Positions 38,237 to 50,530 of a stretch of 64,000 bases of DNA are shown piece by piece (position 1 is the stretch's first letter; every line of letters starts with the position of its first letter). The stretch comes from Rhizoctonia solani. Taxonomy: Eukaryota; Basidiomycota; Agaricomycetes; Cantharellales; Ceratobasidiaceae. The stretch spans positions 1,178,001-1,242,000 of the forward strand of contig NC_057381.1 in assembly GCF_016906535.1 (NCBI RefSeq), in the 5' to 3' direction. Below the pieces are notes generated by a model. It made no database searches. It had not been told where the DNA came from and worked only from the letters and a program-made list of their open reading frames with translations. A program made the position numbers and the translations under genes.

Positions 38237-41200
38237 ATGGCGCCTCGACCGCTCACCTCGATCTTCATGGCCCCGCCGCCTCCATCGCGCCCCACAGCCT
38301 CGGGAGGGCAGTCTGGCTCGGGCCCAACAACACCGACATACAACCCGGCGTATCCCGGATTGCCTGTAACGGCATTACCAGAGGGCGGCATATCGATTAT
38401 TGTTCCCTCTGGAAACGATCCAGAACCAGAGGCCGAGCCAGAGCCAGTATGGGTTCCCAAGGCGCGTCTCGCATTGGCCAAGTCAAGCGTATGGGACGGC
38501 ATGGCTCCTATTCTCCCCAGTTCAATGCCTACTGGCAATATCAGCAGCAGACATTCGTCGATTGTAACAGTCAAGCCAACCAATCATACGCCAAAACCCC
38601 ATGTTCAGCCAGCTCAGATTGGGAATGACGCCCTGAGCGACCCGGACCATCCGCGCAAACGCCATTTGCCCCGTAATCCACTCGACCCCCACCGACTCGC
38701 TCTCATTTCCAACGCACTCGGTGTATCTATCCCGATCCCCCCGCGCGCAGTGTTGGAAGGCCGGTTATCCGATGACCGAGTACGCAAAGCCAGCTTGGAC
38801 GACGCAACTCTCACTCTGAACCATGCACGCGCATCCAGTCTTGCTTCCTTCCGGAGCGGCCCGACCCCCATGCGTAGTGCGACCAGTCTGAGCGTGAACA
38901 GCAGGAGACCGGTTTTGAGCGCGAGCAGCTCAGTTTCAACTTTTCCCGTCGTCGCCACTCCGTCCCAGCCTACCCGATTTTTGCTCCATGTTTATCCCCC
39001 GCCTCATATGCCTTCTCTTCATCCCTTTGCATCACGCACTCCCCCACCTGGTTACCATTCTCAGTTTAGGCGAGGTACCCTTGTCGCTTTGCACGCATCC
39101 CTTCCGGGACAGCTCAGCGCTATTGCAAAAGAGTACGGTTTGCCGAGTACAAGCGGAATGTGTGTTTATTTGCTTAGCGCCGACTACGAGCCCCCGGAAG
39201 AAGACGACGATGACGTGCCTCCCCAACGAGGAGACGAACGCGCCTTGGGACCACGTATAGGGGAAGAGCCATGGAAGATGCTCTGGGCTGCGCTATTAAA
39301 AGCGGACAGGGATGAAATGATGCGCTCGTTTAATCCCAACGAGGCCGGGAGCATCACCGGAAGTCCGGCCTCTGCACTTGCAGCTCTGGGCGGGGAGGAA
39401 TCGCCGCCTCCCAACGGCGAACACACTCTTTCGCATAAATCGAGTGTGTCTTCGTTTTCACCCCGGCCGTTGAAGACCGTCGCGGCTATGAACAGCAAAG
39501 AGGTTTTCAAGTCCATCCCACTCAGTGCGACCTCTCAGTCATCCGGAACAGCCTCGACCGCACTTTCTCGCAATCCATCCCTCGCGACAAGTCAAAGTCG
39601 AACGTCTTCCCCAACTACGACGCTATCTTCCGGCAAAATCAATATCATGCCAACGCTCCCCATTGTCGGAAAAATCGAGTTTGACATTGACATGCGCCGT
39701 GCTCCATGGTACGAAACCTTCTGCAACCGTGCCCACCAGCAAATGGCCCAAAGGCGACTCCCATCGCGAGTCGAAACCCCCGTCGGACCACTCGCGACAC
39801 CCGCACCTCGTTCCCGATCCCCCTCACCCGTGACGCTTAACCTCCCGCCGCGTGCAAGGAGCGCATCACCAGCTGGGGTAGATACCCACTTTGCCCCGCG
39901 CTCGGCCTCGCCTTCGTCCAGTAAATTCCCGATGCACCTCCAGCTCCCCTCGAACCCCGCCAACCGCTCGGATCGGGGTTTGTTGTCCCCTAAAGACGCG
40001 AGGCTCCCGACTCCCTCGTCGAGCGATGACGAGACTATCGGGCTCGGGCTGCAATTGAGCCCGTCGAGCTCGACTGTTGCAGACGGGATGATGCTCGACG
40101 TCGTTCCCGAGGGCGGATACGCCGCCTTGTCAGACGACGAGGACGAGGACGATAGCGGACGGGGTCACCAGCGATCAGGACGGGATCCTTAGGGATGTAT
40201 TCCCTGAAGAAGAACCTGGAACGTCTCGACGCGCGCGATCAAAGGAATCGAGGACCTGCCGATTCCCGAGCCGGACGAGGACGAGTTGCCGCCCGGCGAT
40301 TCGACAGCCGAAGTCGTCCAGCTGTGGAACGAGCATAACCGACCGGGGATCAGCCTCGCTCCCCCTCCTCCCTCTTCTGCTCCTGCCGTTCCGGCGCCCG
40401 AGTTCTCGAGACCTGCGGACCCGAGCCGAGTTGTGTTCCCCAAACCGGCTCCGGCGCGACAGAGGAGCGATTCGGTCAAGCGACCGCCGCCGCTGAAGCT
40501 CGAGGAGCAGCAAGAGGCCGAAAAGGAGGAACTGGGCCAGACGGAGATTGTTGTTACCGGGGAAGACGGGGAGGACTGGAACTGGCGCTCCAGCGAGCAT
40601 GTGAGGAAGGAGAGACTGGACGAGCTCGAAAAGGTGGGGTTCTTGGGATGGTTTGTTTTGTAAACATTGCGTGCTGACAGTGGTCTTTTTTACTTGGGGG
40701 GAATAGGCTCTCGCGCAACTCTCACCCCGAATCTTGCAGCCTCCTCCACCCGACTTGGATCGTCCCAGGTCGCCGGGACTGCATTCTCGTATGTTGAGTG
40801 GTGGGACGTTGCGCGCTGGAGCTGCTCGTCCGGACCCGCATGCACCATTGTTCATGTCTGAAGAATTGAGCAATCTGAAAGCAAGCATGGCTGCCAAGTG
40901 GGTCCCACTTTATCTTTAGCTGGTTATTTATTGATATATTGATATATTTTATTTTTAGAAAGGGAGGCAGCACACCCACTACCCCTCGAACACCTCCCAT
41001 GACGACCGAATCCCGTATCCGCATGCAAAATGAACACAAACTCGATCTCGCCAACCTCCCACCACCCGAAACAGCCCCACCTCGCCCTCGAAGACCCCAA
41101 ACCCCAGTCGCACTAAACTCGCCCCCGTTTGAAGACTCTCCCCCAGTCCCGAGCCAACAGCAACGCAGCCGGTTCAGCATGGATTCCAACGGGGAGGACG

Positions 41201-41769
41201 TCTCTGGTCTCACCGCTCCCAACCGGGAACGCGCGAATTCGATCATGAGCGTCAAGGGTATTAAAAAGCTATGGCGAGGGAGAAACTCGACGCAGAATCT
41301 GAACGGGCTCGCGGCGGCGAGTGCGAATCGGGACAGCCAGTTGCCTGTGAACTCGGGCGCGGGTCATAAGCGAGACAGCTCAAACTCGGGCAAGGATCCG
41401 TTTCATTTTGATCAAGAGTGCGTCTTTTTCTCTCTGACTCTTTCTTGCCGGTCGGGTTGAACTAACGAGATTTATAATAGCCTAACAAAAGATAAAGAAG
41501 GCAAACCAGCTACGAAATCCATCCTCAAAAAATGGAGCGTAAAGCCAAATGATCCCAAGCTGTCGCCTAAACCGACCCAATCGGCGCGCGGGAGCATCTC
41601 GAGCGTCAATACGCTCACGTCCGGCGCGAATGGACTCCAAGCTACCGATAGCGGTCGGCCGAGCGTGAGTTCGAGTTTGGCGAGCGATGGAGAGCCGATG
41701 ACACCGAGGATGAGTCAGTTTGAGATGGTTGTGTCCAATGATGGGCAACAGCAGCAACAGCAGTCATGA
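38237..41769 (+). CDS. Large disordered Ser/Pro-rich protein, unknown function
   Basis: Four exons are clear: 38237-40633, 40707-40897, 40959-41417 and 41481-41769. The protein is dominated by Ser, Pro and charged residues with few ordered blocks. The best is a segment around residues 250-350 (PTRFLLHVYPPPHMPSLHPF, VALHASLPGQLSAIAKEYGL, GEEPWKMLWAALLKADRDEM) and a shorter KIEFDIDMRRAPWYETFC near residue 480. The C-terminus has KSILKKWSVKPNDPK and ends in a Gln run. Between about 40150 and 40230 the frame leaves and returns: a stop at 40190-40192 is bridged only by reading SDQDGILRDVFPEEEP in another frame. Two compensating single-base errors are more likely than an intron, because no good GT...AG pair exists there. 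It was not recognised as any named family. Confidence 0.7.
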
Positions 41770-42089
41770 TAATCGTCTAGTTAATGTGTAAATCATGAGC
41801 TGAGGTTTTGATTACGGGGTATTTTGTTGTAGTCACGAGACGACTAATGGTGGTATAGTGACAATCATGGCCAGTGATGTGTGGTATAACGTACATAGTA
41901 TGACCCTTGCTGTTTTTTTTCGGTTCGTATTGCATGGACTCTCGCACATATTTTCTTGCATATTCTGTTTGCTTGCCTTTTTCTTTTCTTTTCTTTTTGC
42001 TTCGCTTTCATCGATTTTTTGTTATTTTTTTTTTGATTCATGTTTATGATCATGCATTGCAACATATACACTATCGTATCCTGTGTCCT
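41770..42089. other. Convergent intergenic region
   Basis: The stretch lies between two converging stop codons and is T-rich on the plus strand (41910-42040), fitting 3' untranslated sequence. No gene is seen. Confidence 0.5.
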
Positions 42090-44410
42090 CTAAAACGTGT
42101 GTTCTGTAGAGTCTTTGCCCATTCCTGAGGTACTGGATGAGCCAGATGAGATGGCTGCAAGGCGTATATATAAGCGTGTTGACTTGCTTTCTAGAGATAG
42201 GGTAACTTACTTGATAAAACTCGGTCGATATACGGAGCACCGCTCCTACAATGTTATTTGAGTATGAGAAGACATCAACGCGAGTTATCTGCGTACCATT
42301 TCTGGTGGGTTAATACGTCCACACCCAGTTCCTTTTCCCTGCGCTGGATAAGCTCAACGTATGCGAGCATTCCTTCACGTTTGTAGCGCTCGGCAAGTTC
42401 AGCTGCGGGTTTGTGAGTTTGGATTCAAGGGCTGAGAGGAAGCGGAGGGCATACCTGTTACCATGGCTGTACTGTGCAGACCTGCTAGGGAGATGAGTTG
42501 AAGTACGAAGCTGCGGATTCAGTCTGTCAGAAATCATGTATGAACAATTGTGAGAGTTGCCTACCCCTCCTTGGCCAAGTCCCAGACAAAGTTCTTTAGG
42601 TCATTCTCTATCTTTGTCGTGAGTAATCATGGTCTGCCTTGAAGATCCAGAACTCACCTGTAAATCCATGTGCAGACCAATTGAAGCTCGGGCTCAAGTT
42701 ATACACGAGCCACCTACCCATTCGTGGTTAGTCGGGGGACTTCGGTCGATGAGGGACACTTAGCTTACTTTCCAGGGAAGGCCTTTCTGATCTTCCGTGC
42801 AAACGAGCGTGCTTGCTCCAGATCTGGTTTCTTTGTCTCGAGCCAAAGGAGTTCGGCGTGAGGTGCAAATGACAGGACTCGTTCAATGGATGCGTCGATT
42901 CCGCCCGTAAAGTGATAGTAACCTTCACGGGTACGAGGAACTATGCAACTATAGTGAGTGTTTGATATTCTAAATACTGCCAAAATAACATACGATCCCA
43001 GTCCCACAGGACATGTTCACCAAGGATGTCCTTAGCCACGTATCGCGCGTCATTGACAGATAATCCAGCCGATTGCTCGCGGAACTTGGACAATGCACCA
43101 GCCTTGTCCGAAAGCTGGGATTTAGATATGGCCTGTTCGACAGCTGATCAAATTGTTAAGTATTTTTAAATCAAGATCGCATATAGCATACCTTGCTCAA
43201 AGGTTACCAAGGGATGGCTGTCCATCCATTCTTTCTCAAGTCGATCAATCGCTGCTCCAGCTTTGCCCGCCCGCTCCGCATCATCCAGGACCTCAGCCAA
43301 AGGTTTGTAATGAGCATTCTCAGTGTATGTGGTGCCCAGGATGTATTTTTGGTCTCGAACGTCAACAGTTCCAGATATTAATCTCGCGGCCTCGGCATCA
43401 GTGCGAGCAATAAGGTGCATCGTAGACTTGAGAATATCAAGTTGGAAACGTGCACCTACCAATCGAGAAACATGGGTCGAAGTAGGAACAACAACCTTGC
43501 CGGCTTGGTGACCACACTTCTTTCCGCCATGTAGTTGATCTTCCAAGTGGATAGCTGAGGCGCCCTAAAGTTCAAGTGTTATTAGGCGTGATTTGTCATG
43601 ATCGCGTATCGAACTCACTGATTCAGCAAATAGCTTTGTGAGCTTCATGACTGCCGAAATGCCACCATGACTTGAAACCGATTTAGAATGCAAAGGACGA
43701 ATTAATCTATATGTCTTACCCAGTATCTCCATCAGCAATAATAGGGCGTAGGTAGTCCACATATTCCATCTTTGCCCGTTCCTCGGGGGTCGCACTCATA
43801 CGCTCATCATAATGTTTGCGGTCATGTAGCTGCTGAGCACGGAATAAACGGTGAACCTGATTTGGCACTGTAGTATACGGGTAATCCCTGACAAACAAAC
43901 GTTTAGGGCTGGAATGACTGCGGGTCACATTAGAGAGACTTACCCAAGATCCGGCCCGACCTCATTGTTTCCTGTAGTCAACACACTCGATGCCGCCCAT
44001 CCGGAAACATAGAGAACCTCCTGGTGCTTGGCCATTTGAGTCATTTGCACAGGATCAATAGCGCCCATAGTGTGAAGAGGTCGCCCTTCGGCAGAAGCGC
44101 TCTTCAAAAGCGAGTGAAATTTATCGGACAAGAGAGACGAAGGTAGGGGTAATGGTGGTATAGAACCTTGTTTTGTTACCACAGAATCGGCAGTGTAGGA
44201 TCGTTTGATTCCTTGAAACCGAGGAGATTCAAAGTATTCCTCCATATCTTTGACACGAGCTGAGTGCAATTCATTCTCTTTGGCTGCCGAAGGGGGGGCT
44301 ACTTGGAGTGCCGGGGTGCTCATCGCTCTTGACTGGATACGTGCCCGAAGAGTTAGTCCACCACGTAGAGGAGTCTTTTGTACAAATTTTGAGCGAAGCA
44401 TCATAGGCAA
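42090..44410 (-). CDS. ICL2: 2-methylisocitrate lyase, probably mitochondrial (ICL family)
   Basis: The enzyme would split 2-methylisocitrate to pyruvate and succinate in propionyl-CoA breakdown. The N-terminus ([20 protein letters not shown], followed by RIQSRAMS) is Arg-rich without acids, as in a mitochondrial presequence. DADTG-type [30 protein letters not shown] with the catalytic [16 protein letters not shown] and LSPSFNW follow. [12 protein letters not shown] is, to my knowledge, the form in methylisocitrate lyases, whereas isocitrate lyases read EDQ-APG-TKKCGH. All introns join in phase and the last tiny exon ends [14 protein letters not shown]. No frame break was seen. A plain glyoxylate-cycle isocitrate lyase is the alternative. 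Confidence 0.85.
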
Positions 44411-45331
44411 GATGGGTGTGGTGGAGAAAACAAAAGTGAAGCCCGGTCTCGATCACGAGGTAAGTGCACGCCGGCACTCGGGATTCGGGCTCAGTAATCC
44501 CGTTAACCTCCGCCAAACCCGTAACACTCCATGCTGGGTGTGATTATGAAAGTCAATGCCAGAAACCTTTTGCTCGCTTGTTTTCAGCCTGAAGCAACCT
44601 AACAGGATAACTTAAGTATCATGGACGAGTTATCCTAAAAGACTAAATGAAGTGAAACCACGCGGAATCGAGACATCACGTGATATTGGGCACTGCGCGG
44701 TTATATGTGATGGGGAAAGTACTTCCCACATGCCCAGTAGAGACTCGACCCCAATCAGGTTGAAAACTATGCCCGTAGTTCTTATCTATAACGTTAACAC
44801 CATGTCAAGTGGATACACCTACCTTGGAGCGATTGCGCAGCAAAAGATCACCGCCTCATGCTACCACCATCGCCTACATATAGACTCATACTACTGGAGC
44901 CATCATTACTAGAAGGAGCTATCATCGGTGACTATTTCAATGGACGATGTCACGATATTTCAATATGTATGCGCCGTGTGCTATACACATTTGCATTGCT
45001 CTAATCAAGTATAAATCAAGAAAACGATATGTATGCACTAATTCATGAGTATGATCCATGACTTTTTCTTCGTTCCAGAGCTCCGGTACAGACTCTCCCT
45101 GATCAATAATTTCAGCACGGCCACTTTGATGATCCAGCCAGTGTTCGATACTAGCTCATAATCACTCAAAGTACTACATTAAGCTGAATGAGTATATGGT
45201 TCAGGCACATTAAAAGGACTCTGGCCGAAATCTTTACCTTTATAATTCAATGTAACGGCCTATCATCATAGACTCGATTCGGATCCAGCACCGCTCTCAG
45301 TCTTGAAAAGACGTTGGTGATCAAATGCTCC
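44411..45331. other. Intergenic, promoter side of the lyase gene
   Basis: No gene is supported. Scattered short open frames lack motifs. The left edge should hold the promoter of the minus-strand lyase gene. Confidence 0.4.
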
Positions 45332-45831
45332 TCACTTTTTGAATAAGTTCAGATCAGCCCACCTCATCGCCTCGATCCAAATATCATCAACCGGCACGCC
45401 CAACCTTAAACAGGCATCGCAGGAGCTTAGTGCCCGAGCTCGTGTGGAGGATAGCAAGAGCCGGAACGAGTGGATCCTCAGCACTGTTTCAATGAGCTCG
45501 GCCCAGCGGGCATGAAACCTCACCGCGCCTCCATACCCGTCCCGAGCGTATGCCTCTCGAAGGTCGTTTGGGGCTTGAGATAATCGAAGGGAAAGATCAT
45601 GGTTGATACTGCAGTACACTATTGATTAAGTCTCTAATCAATACAGCCAACTCGATACTCACGCCACAACATTGTCCGGAATACTCCCGTCTGCGAGAAC
45701 TGAATCTCGCTTGCCCACTGGCCTAGTATCCGTCGCCACTGGACCTCCAATCACAGACATCGATGGCGCCGACATGACCGATCGTTTGCACAGCAACAGA
45801 ATCAGAATACGTATTGTTCAGTAAGCCTGGA
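45332..45831 (-). pseudogene. C-terminal part of an unrecognised conserved gene
   Basis: Two exons read well together: VQWRRILGQWASEIQFSQTG continuing to VFRTMLW, then after a short intron YCSINHDLSLRLSQAPNDLR, EAYARDGYGGAVRFHARWAE and LSSCDACLRLGVPVDDIWIE, ending ADLNLFKK. The amino-acid mix and exon phase look like a real protein, possibly the last third of a fungal regulatory protein, but I do not recognise the family. Upstream (45832-46165) frames stay open but show no matching start, so the gene is truncated, or its 5' exons could not be found. Confidence 0.4.
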
Positions 45832-47067
45832 GGGATGTGAACCAGATGCCAAGAGCCCCCTACCCTCGTCCCCTTGCGCATTTATACCACCAAAACAGCC
45901 GTGTGCGTGATCGGCTCCAATTGCCGGTTTTGACTCTAATGTTATCGCACAGGTTGTAATCCAACATATTTCCGACCCTCCTAACCAGGTACAAGACAAC
46001 GAGGCAAGGCTGTGTGTCCGACCAAACCCTCGTTTTGAGCATATTCGACTTAAAAAGGAGTTGGTAAATGTACCCCGATGTCGGACCATGCATTCCTCTA
46101 ATCACTGAACGCGTCATACTAGGGACTATAGCCATCTTGACACGACTATAATGTACGGGTGGCAAGTAAGCGAGAGATGAGTGTAATGCGCCTATTCGGA
46201 GCTCGGTACTACCTCACGCCACGATCCACGAATCATCTTGCCCGACGCGATGTATGCGAGCATCGGTAATCAAACTCTGTAAGCCCGTGTCATAAAGCCT
46301 ACTCGGTCCAGGGCTCTCCGCGAAGATGAGCTATGTATATGCGCTGGGTGAGCGGTATTACTTGTCTCGGTCATCCAAGAAGGGCGAACTGGGTATGACT
46401 CGTTGGGGTGTTTTCTATTTCAGGGAATTCACGCTGGGCGCTCTGGTACCCTGCCCGACACTTTCATCTCTAAATCTAAAAGCGCCTTGTACTGACTTGC
46501 GTCACTTAAATCTATCAGTCAAAAAATCTCCCACAGATCATATCAACACAAACGACGTGGTACAAACAACACCGCAAGCAACAAAAAGAAGAGAAAAGAA
46601 AGAGAGAAAAGAAACACAGGGAGAGAATCGCCAATCGAGTATACTCACAAGAACAGTAGGATAAGTGAAAAAAGAAAACAAGCGGAAGCGATGTGTGCCC
46701 TGTCGAGCGGTAAAAGGTACGAGTATGGGGTAGATGTAGACAGCTACGATGAGGACAGATATGCATGTATGAAAAGCAGGATTTCATGGTGGGCGGATAA
46801 GGTGTTAAATATAGGTCAGTCTAAGGCGTATGTGATTGTGGGTTTTGGGTGGTAGTAGAGGTAGCAGAAAAACGGATCCTGAAATCAGTGTGATGCAAGT
46901 CAAAGGAATGGGGTGTGCGTGCGTGCGACATGACCAAGAGGGAGATGAAGAGAAATAACAATCCGGTAATAAAGACAAATCAAATACACGTAAGCCGGTG
47001 GTGCTCATGTGATCCGGGAAAAGCGTGGCCAAATATAACAGCGACGAGTGTCTGACAACTTGGCAAA
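45832..47067. other. Intergenic, 3' flank of the ankyrin/CCCH gene
   Basis: No gene was recognised. An A/GA-rich tract (AAAAAGAAGAGAAAAGAAAGAG and similar) lies near 46584-46625. The right part is the 3' untranslated region of the minus-strand zinc-finger gene. Confidence 0.4.
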
Positions 47068-49354
47068 TCAAGCGCCAACCGCTGTGATCTCTGGGGTCGT
47101 CGAGGGAGCTTCAAAAGCTGGCGCAGGAAGACCATTGACATGGACCTGTGATATTGGTTAATACGCGACTAAAGAATGTCAAAAGGAAGCCTGTCAACTC
47201 ACCTTGCTCAATGCATCCGCCAAGTCTCCGACAACCTCCGAATCTGCCTTGCCTTTCTTTGCGGGTGCGGGGGCCTGCAAAACTTGAGCAGCCGTCAAGC
47301 CGTTTCCGCTTCCATTCGTGGGAGCCACTGGAGCGGGCTTGTCTGAACCCGAACCTCCTTTTAGCACAGGGAAATCGTCTGCGTTAGGCACACGCTGGCC
47401 TGCATTTTGATACTCCACACCAGGTGCAAAGGGAAGCTTCGTGCCGGGAGGAATGTGCGCAGGCGGCGGGCCATCCTGGTGATTCGTCGGCTGGCGAGAA
47501 CGGTGGCCATTGAATCTCCCGTTGCTGGAGGGGTAGCGGAATGTGGCTTGAGCCCCCGGTTCAGGCATGACGTGGGGGAAACGACAATCGTCCCTAAAAG
47601 AGAAAGAGCGCAAGTAAGAATCTGTTCATCAGAAATATGCCCAAAGACCCACCCATTCCGGCACCTCCCGCTAGGAAAGAAAAGGCATGGCGGCTTGGGT
47701 TGCCTGCCAGCACCGAAGGACTCACGTCTGCCTCCGCGTCCATTTCGACGGGCGAATCCACCGTTAAGGTGGTTTCCGGTACCATTGACACCATTGGCAG
47801 CTGGGGTCGTCTGAGTTTCTTCGGCCGTTCCATTGACAGCACCGTTTACAGGAGTTTCCTTAGGAGCCTCGGCGTATGGGCGAGGATAGGGATATGAGAC
47901 CGGAGGACCGGGGGTGTATGGTGTGGTGGCGCTGTAAGGAGTCGCGCTTCCAGGAGAGAACGGCGGGGGTCCGAAGGGAGAGGGAGTGCCGTTTGTAGCC
48001 GGAGTGTAAGGAGTACCGCTGCTTGCGGGACTGAATGGTGCCCCATTCGCAGCAGGGGGTGGATATGGGGCTCCATTAGTGGGAGGAGGATAAGGAGCCC
48101 CATTAGAGAACGGAGTTCCGTTTACAGGAGGAGGGAACGGCGCCCCGTTGGTACCAGGGGAGAACGGAGGTGCTCCATTTGGTGGTGGAGGGTACGAAAT
48201 AGGGCCCGGCGGTGGGAACGACTGCGTTCCGGCGACTGGGCTAGAAGACGGATCGATTGTGGCCGCGCCTGGGGGCGGAGGCGGGTGTGGGTAAGCCCCT
48301 GGGCGCATCATGTAGTATGGGTGAGGAGGATACATTGGCGTGTAGTGAGAGGGGGCCGGTGGAGGAGGTCCCGAAAAATACGAAGGTTGGGGGTGAAGGA
48401 ATATACACGATGATCCATAGCGACAGACCGGGAAGTACCTGCAAACGGACATATGAACGTTAGCAAAATTCAGTAAAATCCACATGAGAAGAAGCGCCCG
48501 TATCTCGTAAGACACACATCTCGGCATCTCATCCCACGATAGCGCGTTGAACGGGGAAATTAGAGGAGCGGGACTGACCTGCAGGGGATTGTGCGAGCGA
48601 CGTCTGCGGGCGGGAGATTGTGGACTCCGCCAGGTGTATTTGCGTCGCCGTGTGGGGGGAATGGCGGCATGGGCGGTTGGCCATCGGGAGGAGGCATCAT
48701 GGCATACGGGTACGGGGGGTAATGCCCTTCGTGGCCCGGAGGGGGCGGATAGTAATAGTGTTGCATAAGTGCGGGGTCGTAAGGGATGTTTGGGTCACCG
48801 GATTGCGGGTACCCTTCATAAGTCGGCTGGGCCACAGCTGGCTTTGCTTGCAAAAGAGCCAATATCTCTGGGTCTGTGGTGTACGTCTCTGGCTTTCCTT
48901 GGTCAGAGGCGTTATTGATATCGGCGCCTGGAGAGCAGCCAGATGATGTCGATAGCAAATTTGCGGGCGGTTAAAACACCATGTCAGGATAATCGATGGG
49001 GAAAAATTATCTGGAAAATACCGACCTGCAGCAAGCAATGCCTTAATAATGTCCTTGTGGCCGTTCCTGACTGCCTGGATGAGTGCTGTCGTGCCGGTGT
49101 GGTCTGAAAACGTGGCAAACGAAATGAATTTTGGTCAGAACCATGCTGGTATAGAGCCGCACAGCTGCCACTCTAGATCGAGCTTCCTAGATCGGTCTAC
49201 GGCCGCAGCACATAGTGCTGGGTGTGGATATGGCAGCTGGATTGCCTAACTCACCCTTGATCTCCAGGTCGACTCCCGGCTCCTTGAGTTGCTGTTGCAC
49301 ACTCTCTAGGTCCTGGACCTCGGCCGCACATGCATTCCAGAGAGCAGACACCAT
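47068..49354 (-). CDS. Ankyrin repeat plus two CCCH zinc fingers, Pro-rich
   Basis: The start MVSALWNACAAEVQDLESVQ is followed by one clear ankyrin unit split over two introns (DHTGTTALIQAVRNGHKDII, KALLAAGADIN). Then come a Pro/Tyr-rich linker, a first zinc finger (CRYFPVCRYGSSCIFLH, spacing C-x5-C-x5-C-x3-H), a long Pro/Asn/Gly linker made of loose NGAP-x-PP repeats, and a second finger (CLFFPSGRCRNGDDCRFPH, C-x7-C-x5-C-x3-H). The C-terminus is Ala/Pro-rich and ends PEITAVGA. CCCH fingers of this kind usually bind RNA, so a role in mRNA stability or translation is likely. All introns fit in phase. An in-frame Met at 49381 is a possible earlier start. Confidence 0.85.
47860..48250 (-). repeat. 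Degenerate NGAP/PPP coding repeat
   Basis: Within the zinc-finger gene the codons for P-P-x-x-N-G-(A/T)-P recur about ten times with drift, producing a low-complexity linker between the two CCCH fingers. The DNA repeats are imperfect, about 30 bp per unit. Confidence 0.6.
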
Positions 49355-50530
49355 CGCACGCCGAATATGGGTTCTAGGCAAGGAAGGGATAGGTGGTAGT
49401 GGTGGACGGAGTAGGGACTAGGAGCTTTCAGCCTGACGGACAGGATCGGATTCGGAGAAGAAAAAAGAGTTCCAATAATTTTCTCGTGCGTGTTGCATCT
49501 CTCACGTGTATCATCAGTCATATCAATCCCCCCTTCTCCCTGACTTCTTCCTCTCGCAAATTCCAAACCAAGTCTTCCATTGCTATGTACATACAAACTG
49601 TATGCGCACAATATTTTGTGACCCTCTCTCGCAAGCATTTTTTTTATCAGCCCTATAGATTTATCAGCCCATTCTCGGGCCGTTCGACTTTGTTTGTCGC
49701 GTCGCACGTGACTAAAATGTTACGGGGAGTAACGTGGCTGCAAAATTCAGCACTATGACTCAGGTCATACGTGTGGGGCGTAATCCGACCCTCTTCAAGC
49801 TGGTGCGCATATCTTCTAGCTTTCAATCCTATCTCTTATGGAAAATGAGGTCAAGTATCGATCCAAGCACGTATGTCAGTGTCGTCATCTGGTACTATAC
49901 AGAATCAATCCCTGCTTCGAAAATGTTTTGCATCCAGCTCGAAGTGTTGCGGCGCAAACAATGCTGCACGTCACCCTTTCAGGTTAACAGTATTTTGGAG
50001 GTTGGGACCAGGTTACGTGGTCGGTACAAATTACTTGTTTTCAAAGCCGGGAGATATTAACATTTGAAACGCCACGTGAGAAGGGTGAAACGTTCCTGGA
50101 TGTGTTTATCGCTCAAGGCTTGACAGGCTTATAAGAACCATTTGACTGACAAAACCAATGTTGACGGATATGCCTATATGCGGTACAGTATTGGCGTCAG
50201 CGCCGTGTCGAAAACGATGGGATGTAGCCAACCCTTAGATCGAATGGATGTTCATATAGCGGAGTTTGAACGCAAAGTCAGAAGGTTAAACACCCAAACG
50301 ATCGTAATCAAAACTAGGTTAATTAGAGCACCAGGTTCTGACATTACGGGCTATTTAGTCTTTGAGTACATCTGGGGGATAAATCGGAATATCTTGATTA
50401 TTAATTGATAGTAAGCACACAAAATCCTATCATCTCAGTATTCATAACGTCCTAGCAAATTACAGGATTTAGAACTTGCAGCTAGGAAATATCAACAAAG
50501 TCGGCAACTATTCAATTAATAGCAGGTAGA
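49355..50530. other. Intergenic, no supported gene
   Basis: This lies between the start of the ankyrin/CCCH gene and the stop of the pectate lyase gene, both on the minus strand. Open frames up to about 120 codons on the plus strand have no motifs. It should contain the zinc-finger gene promoter. Confidence 0.45.

Noticed and set aside
42090..44410. Plain glyoxylate-cycle isocitrate lyase
   Set aside because: The [12 protein letters not shown] form and the Arg-rich N-terminus fit methylisocitrate lyase better, though this is not proven.
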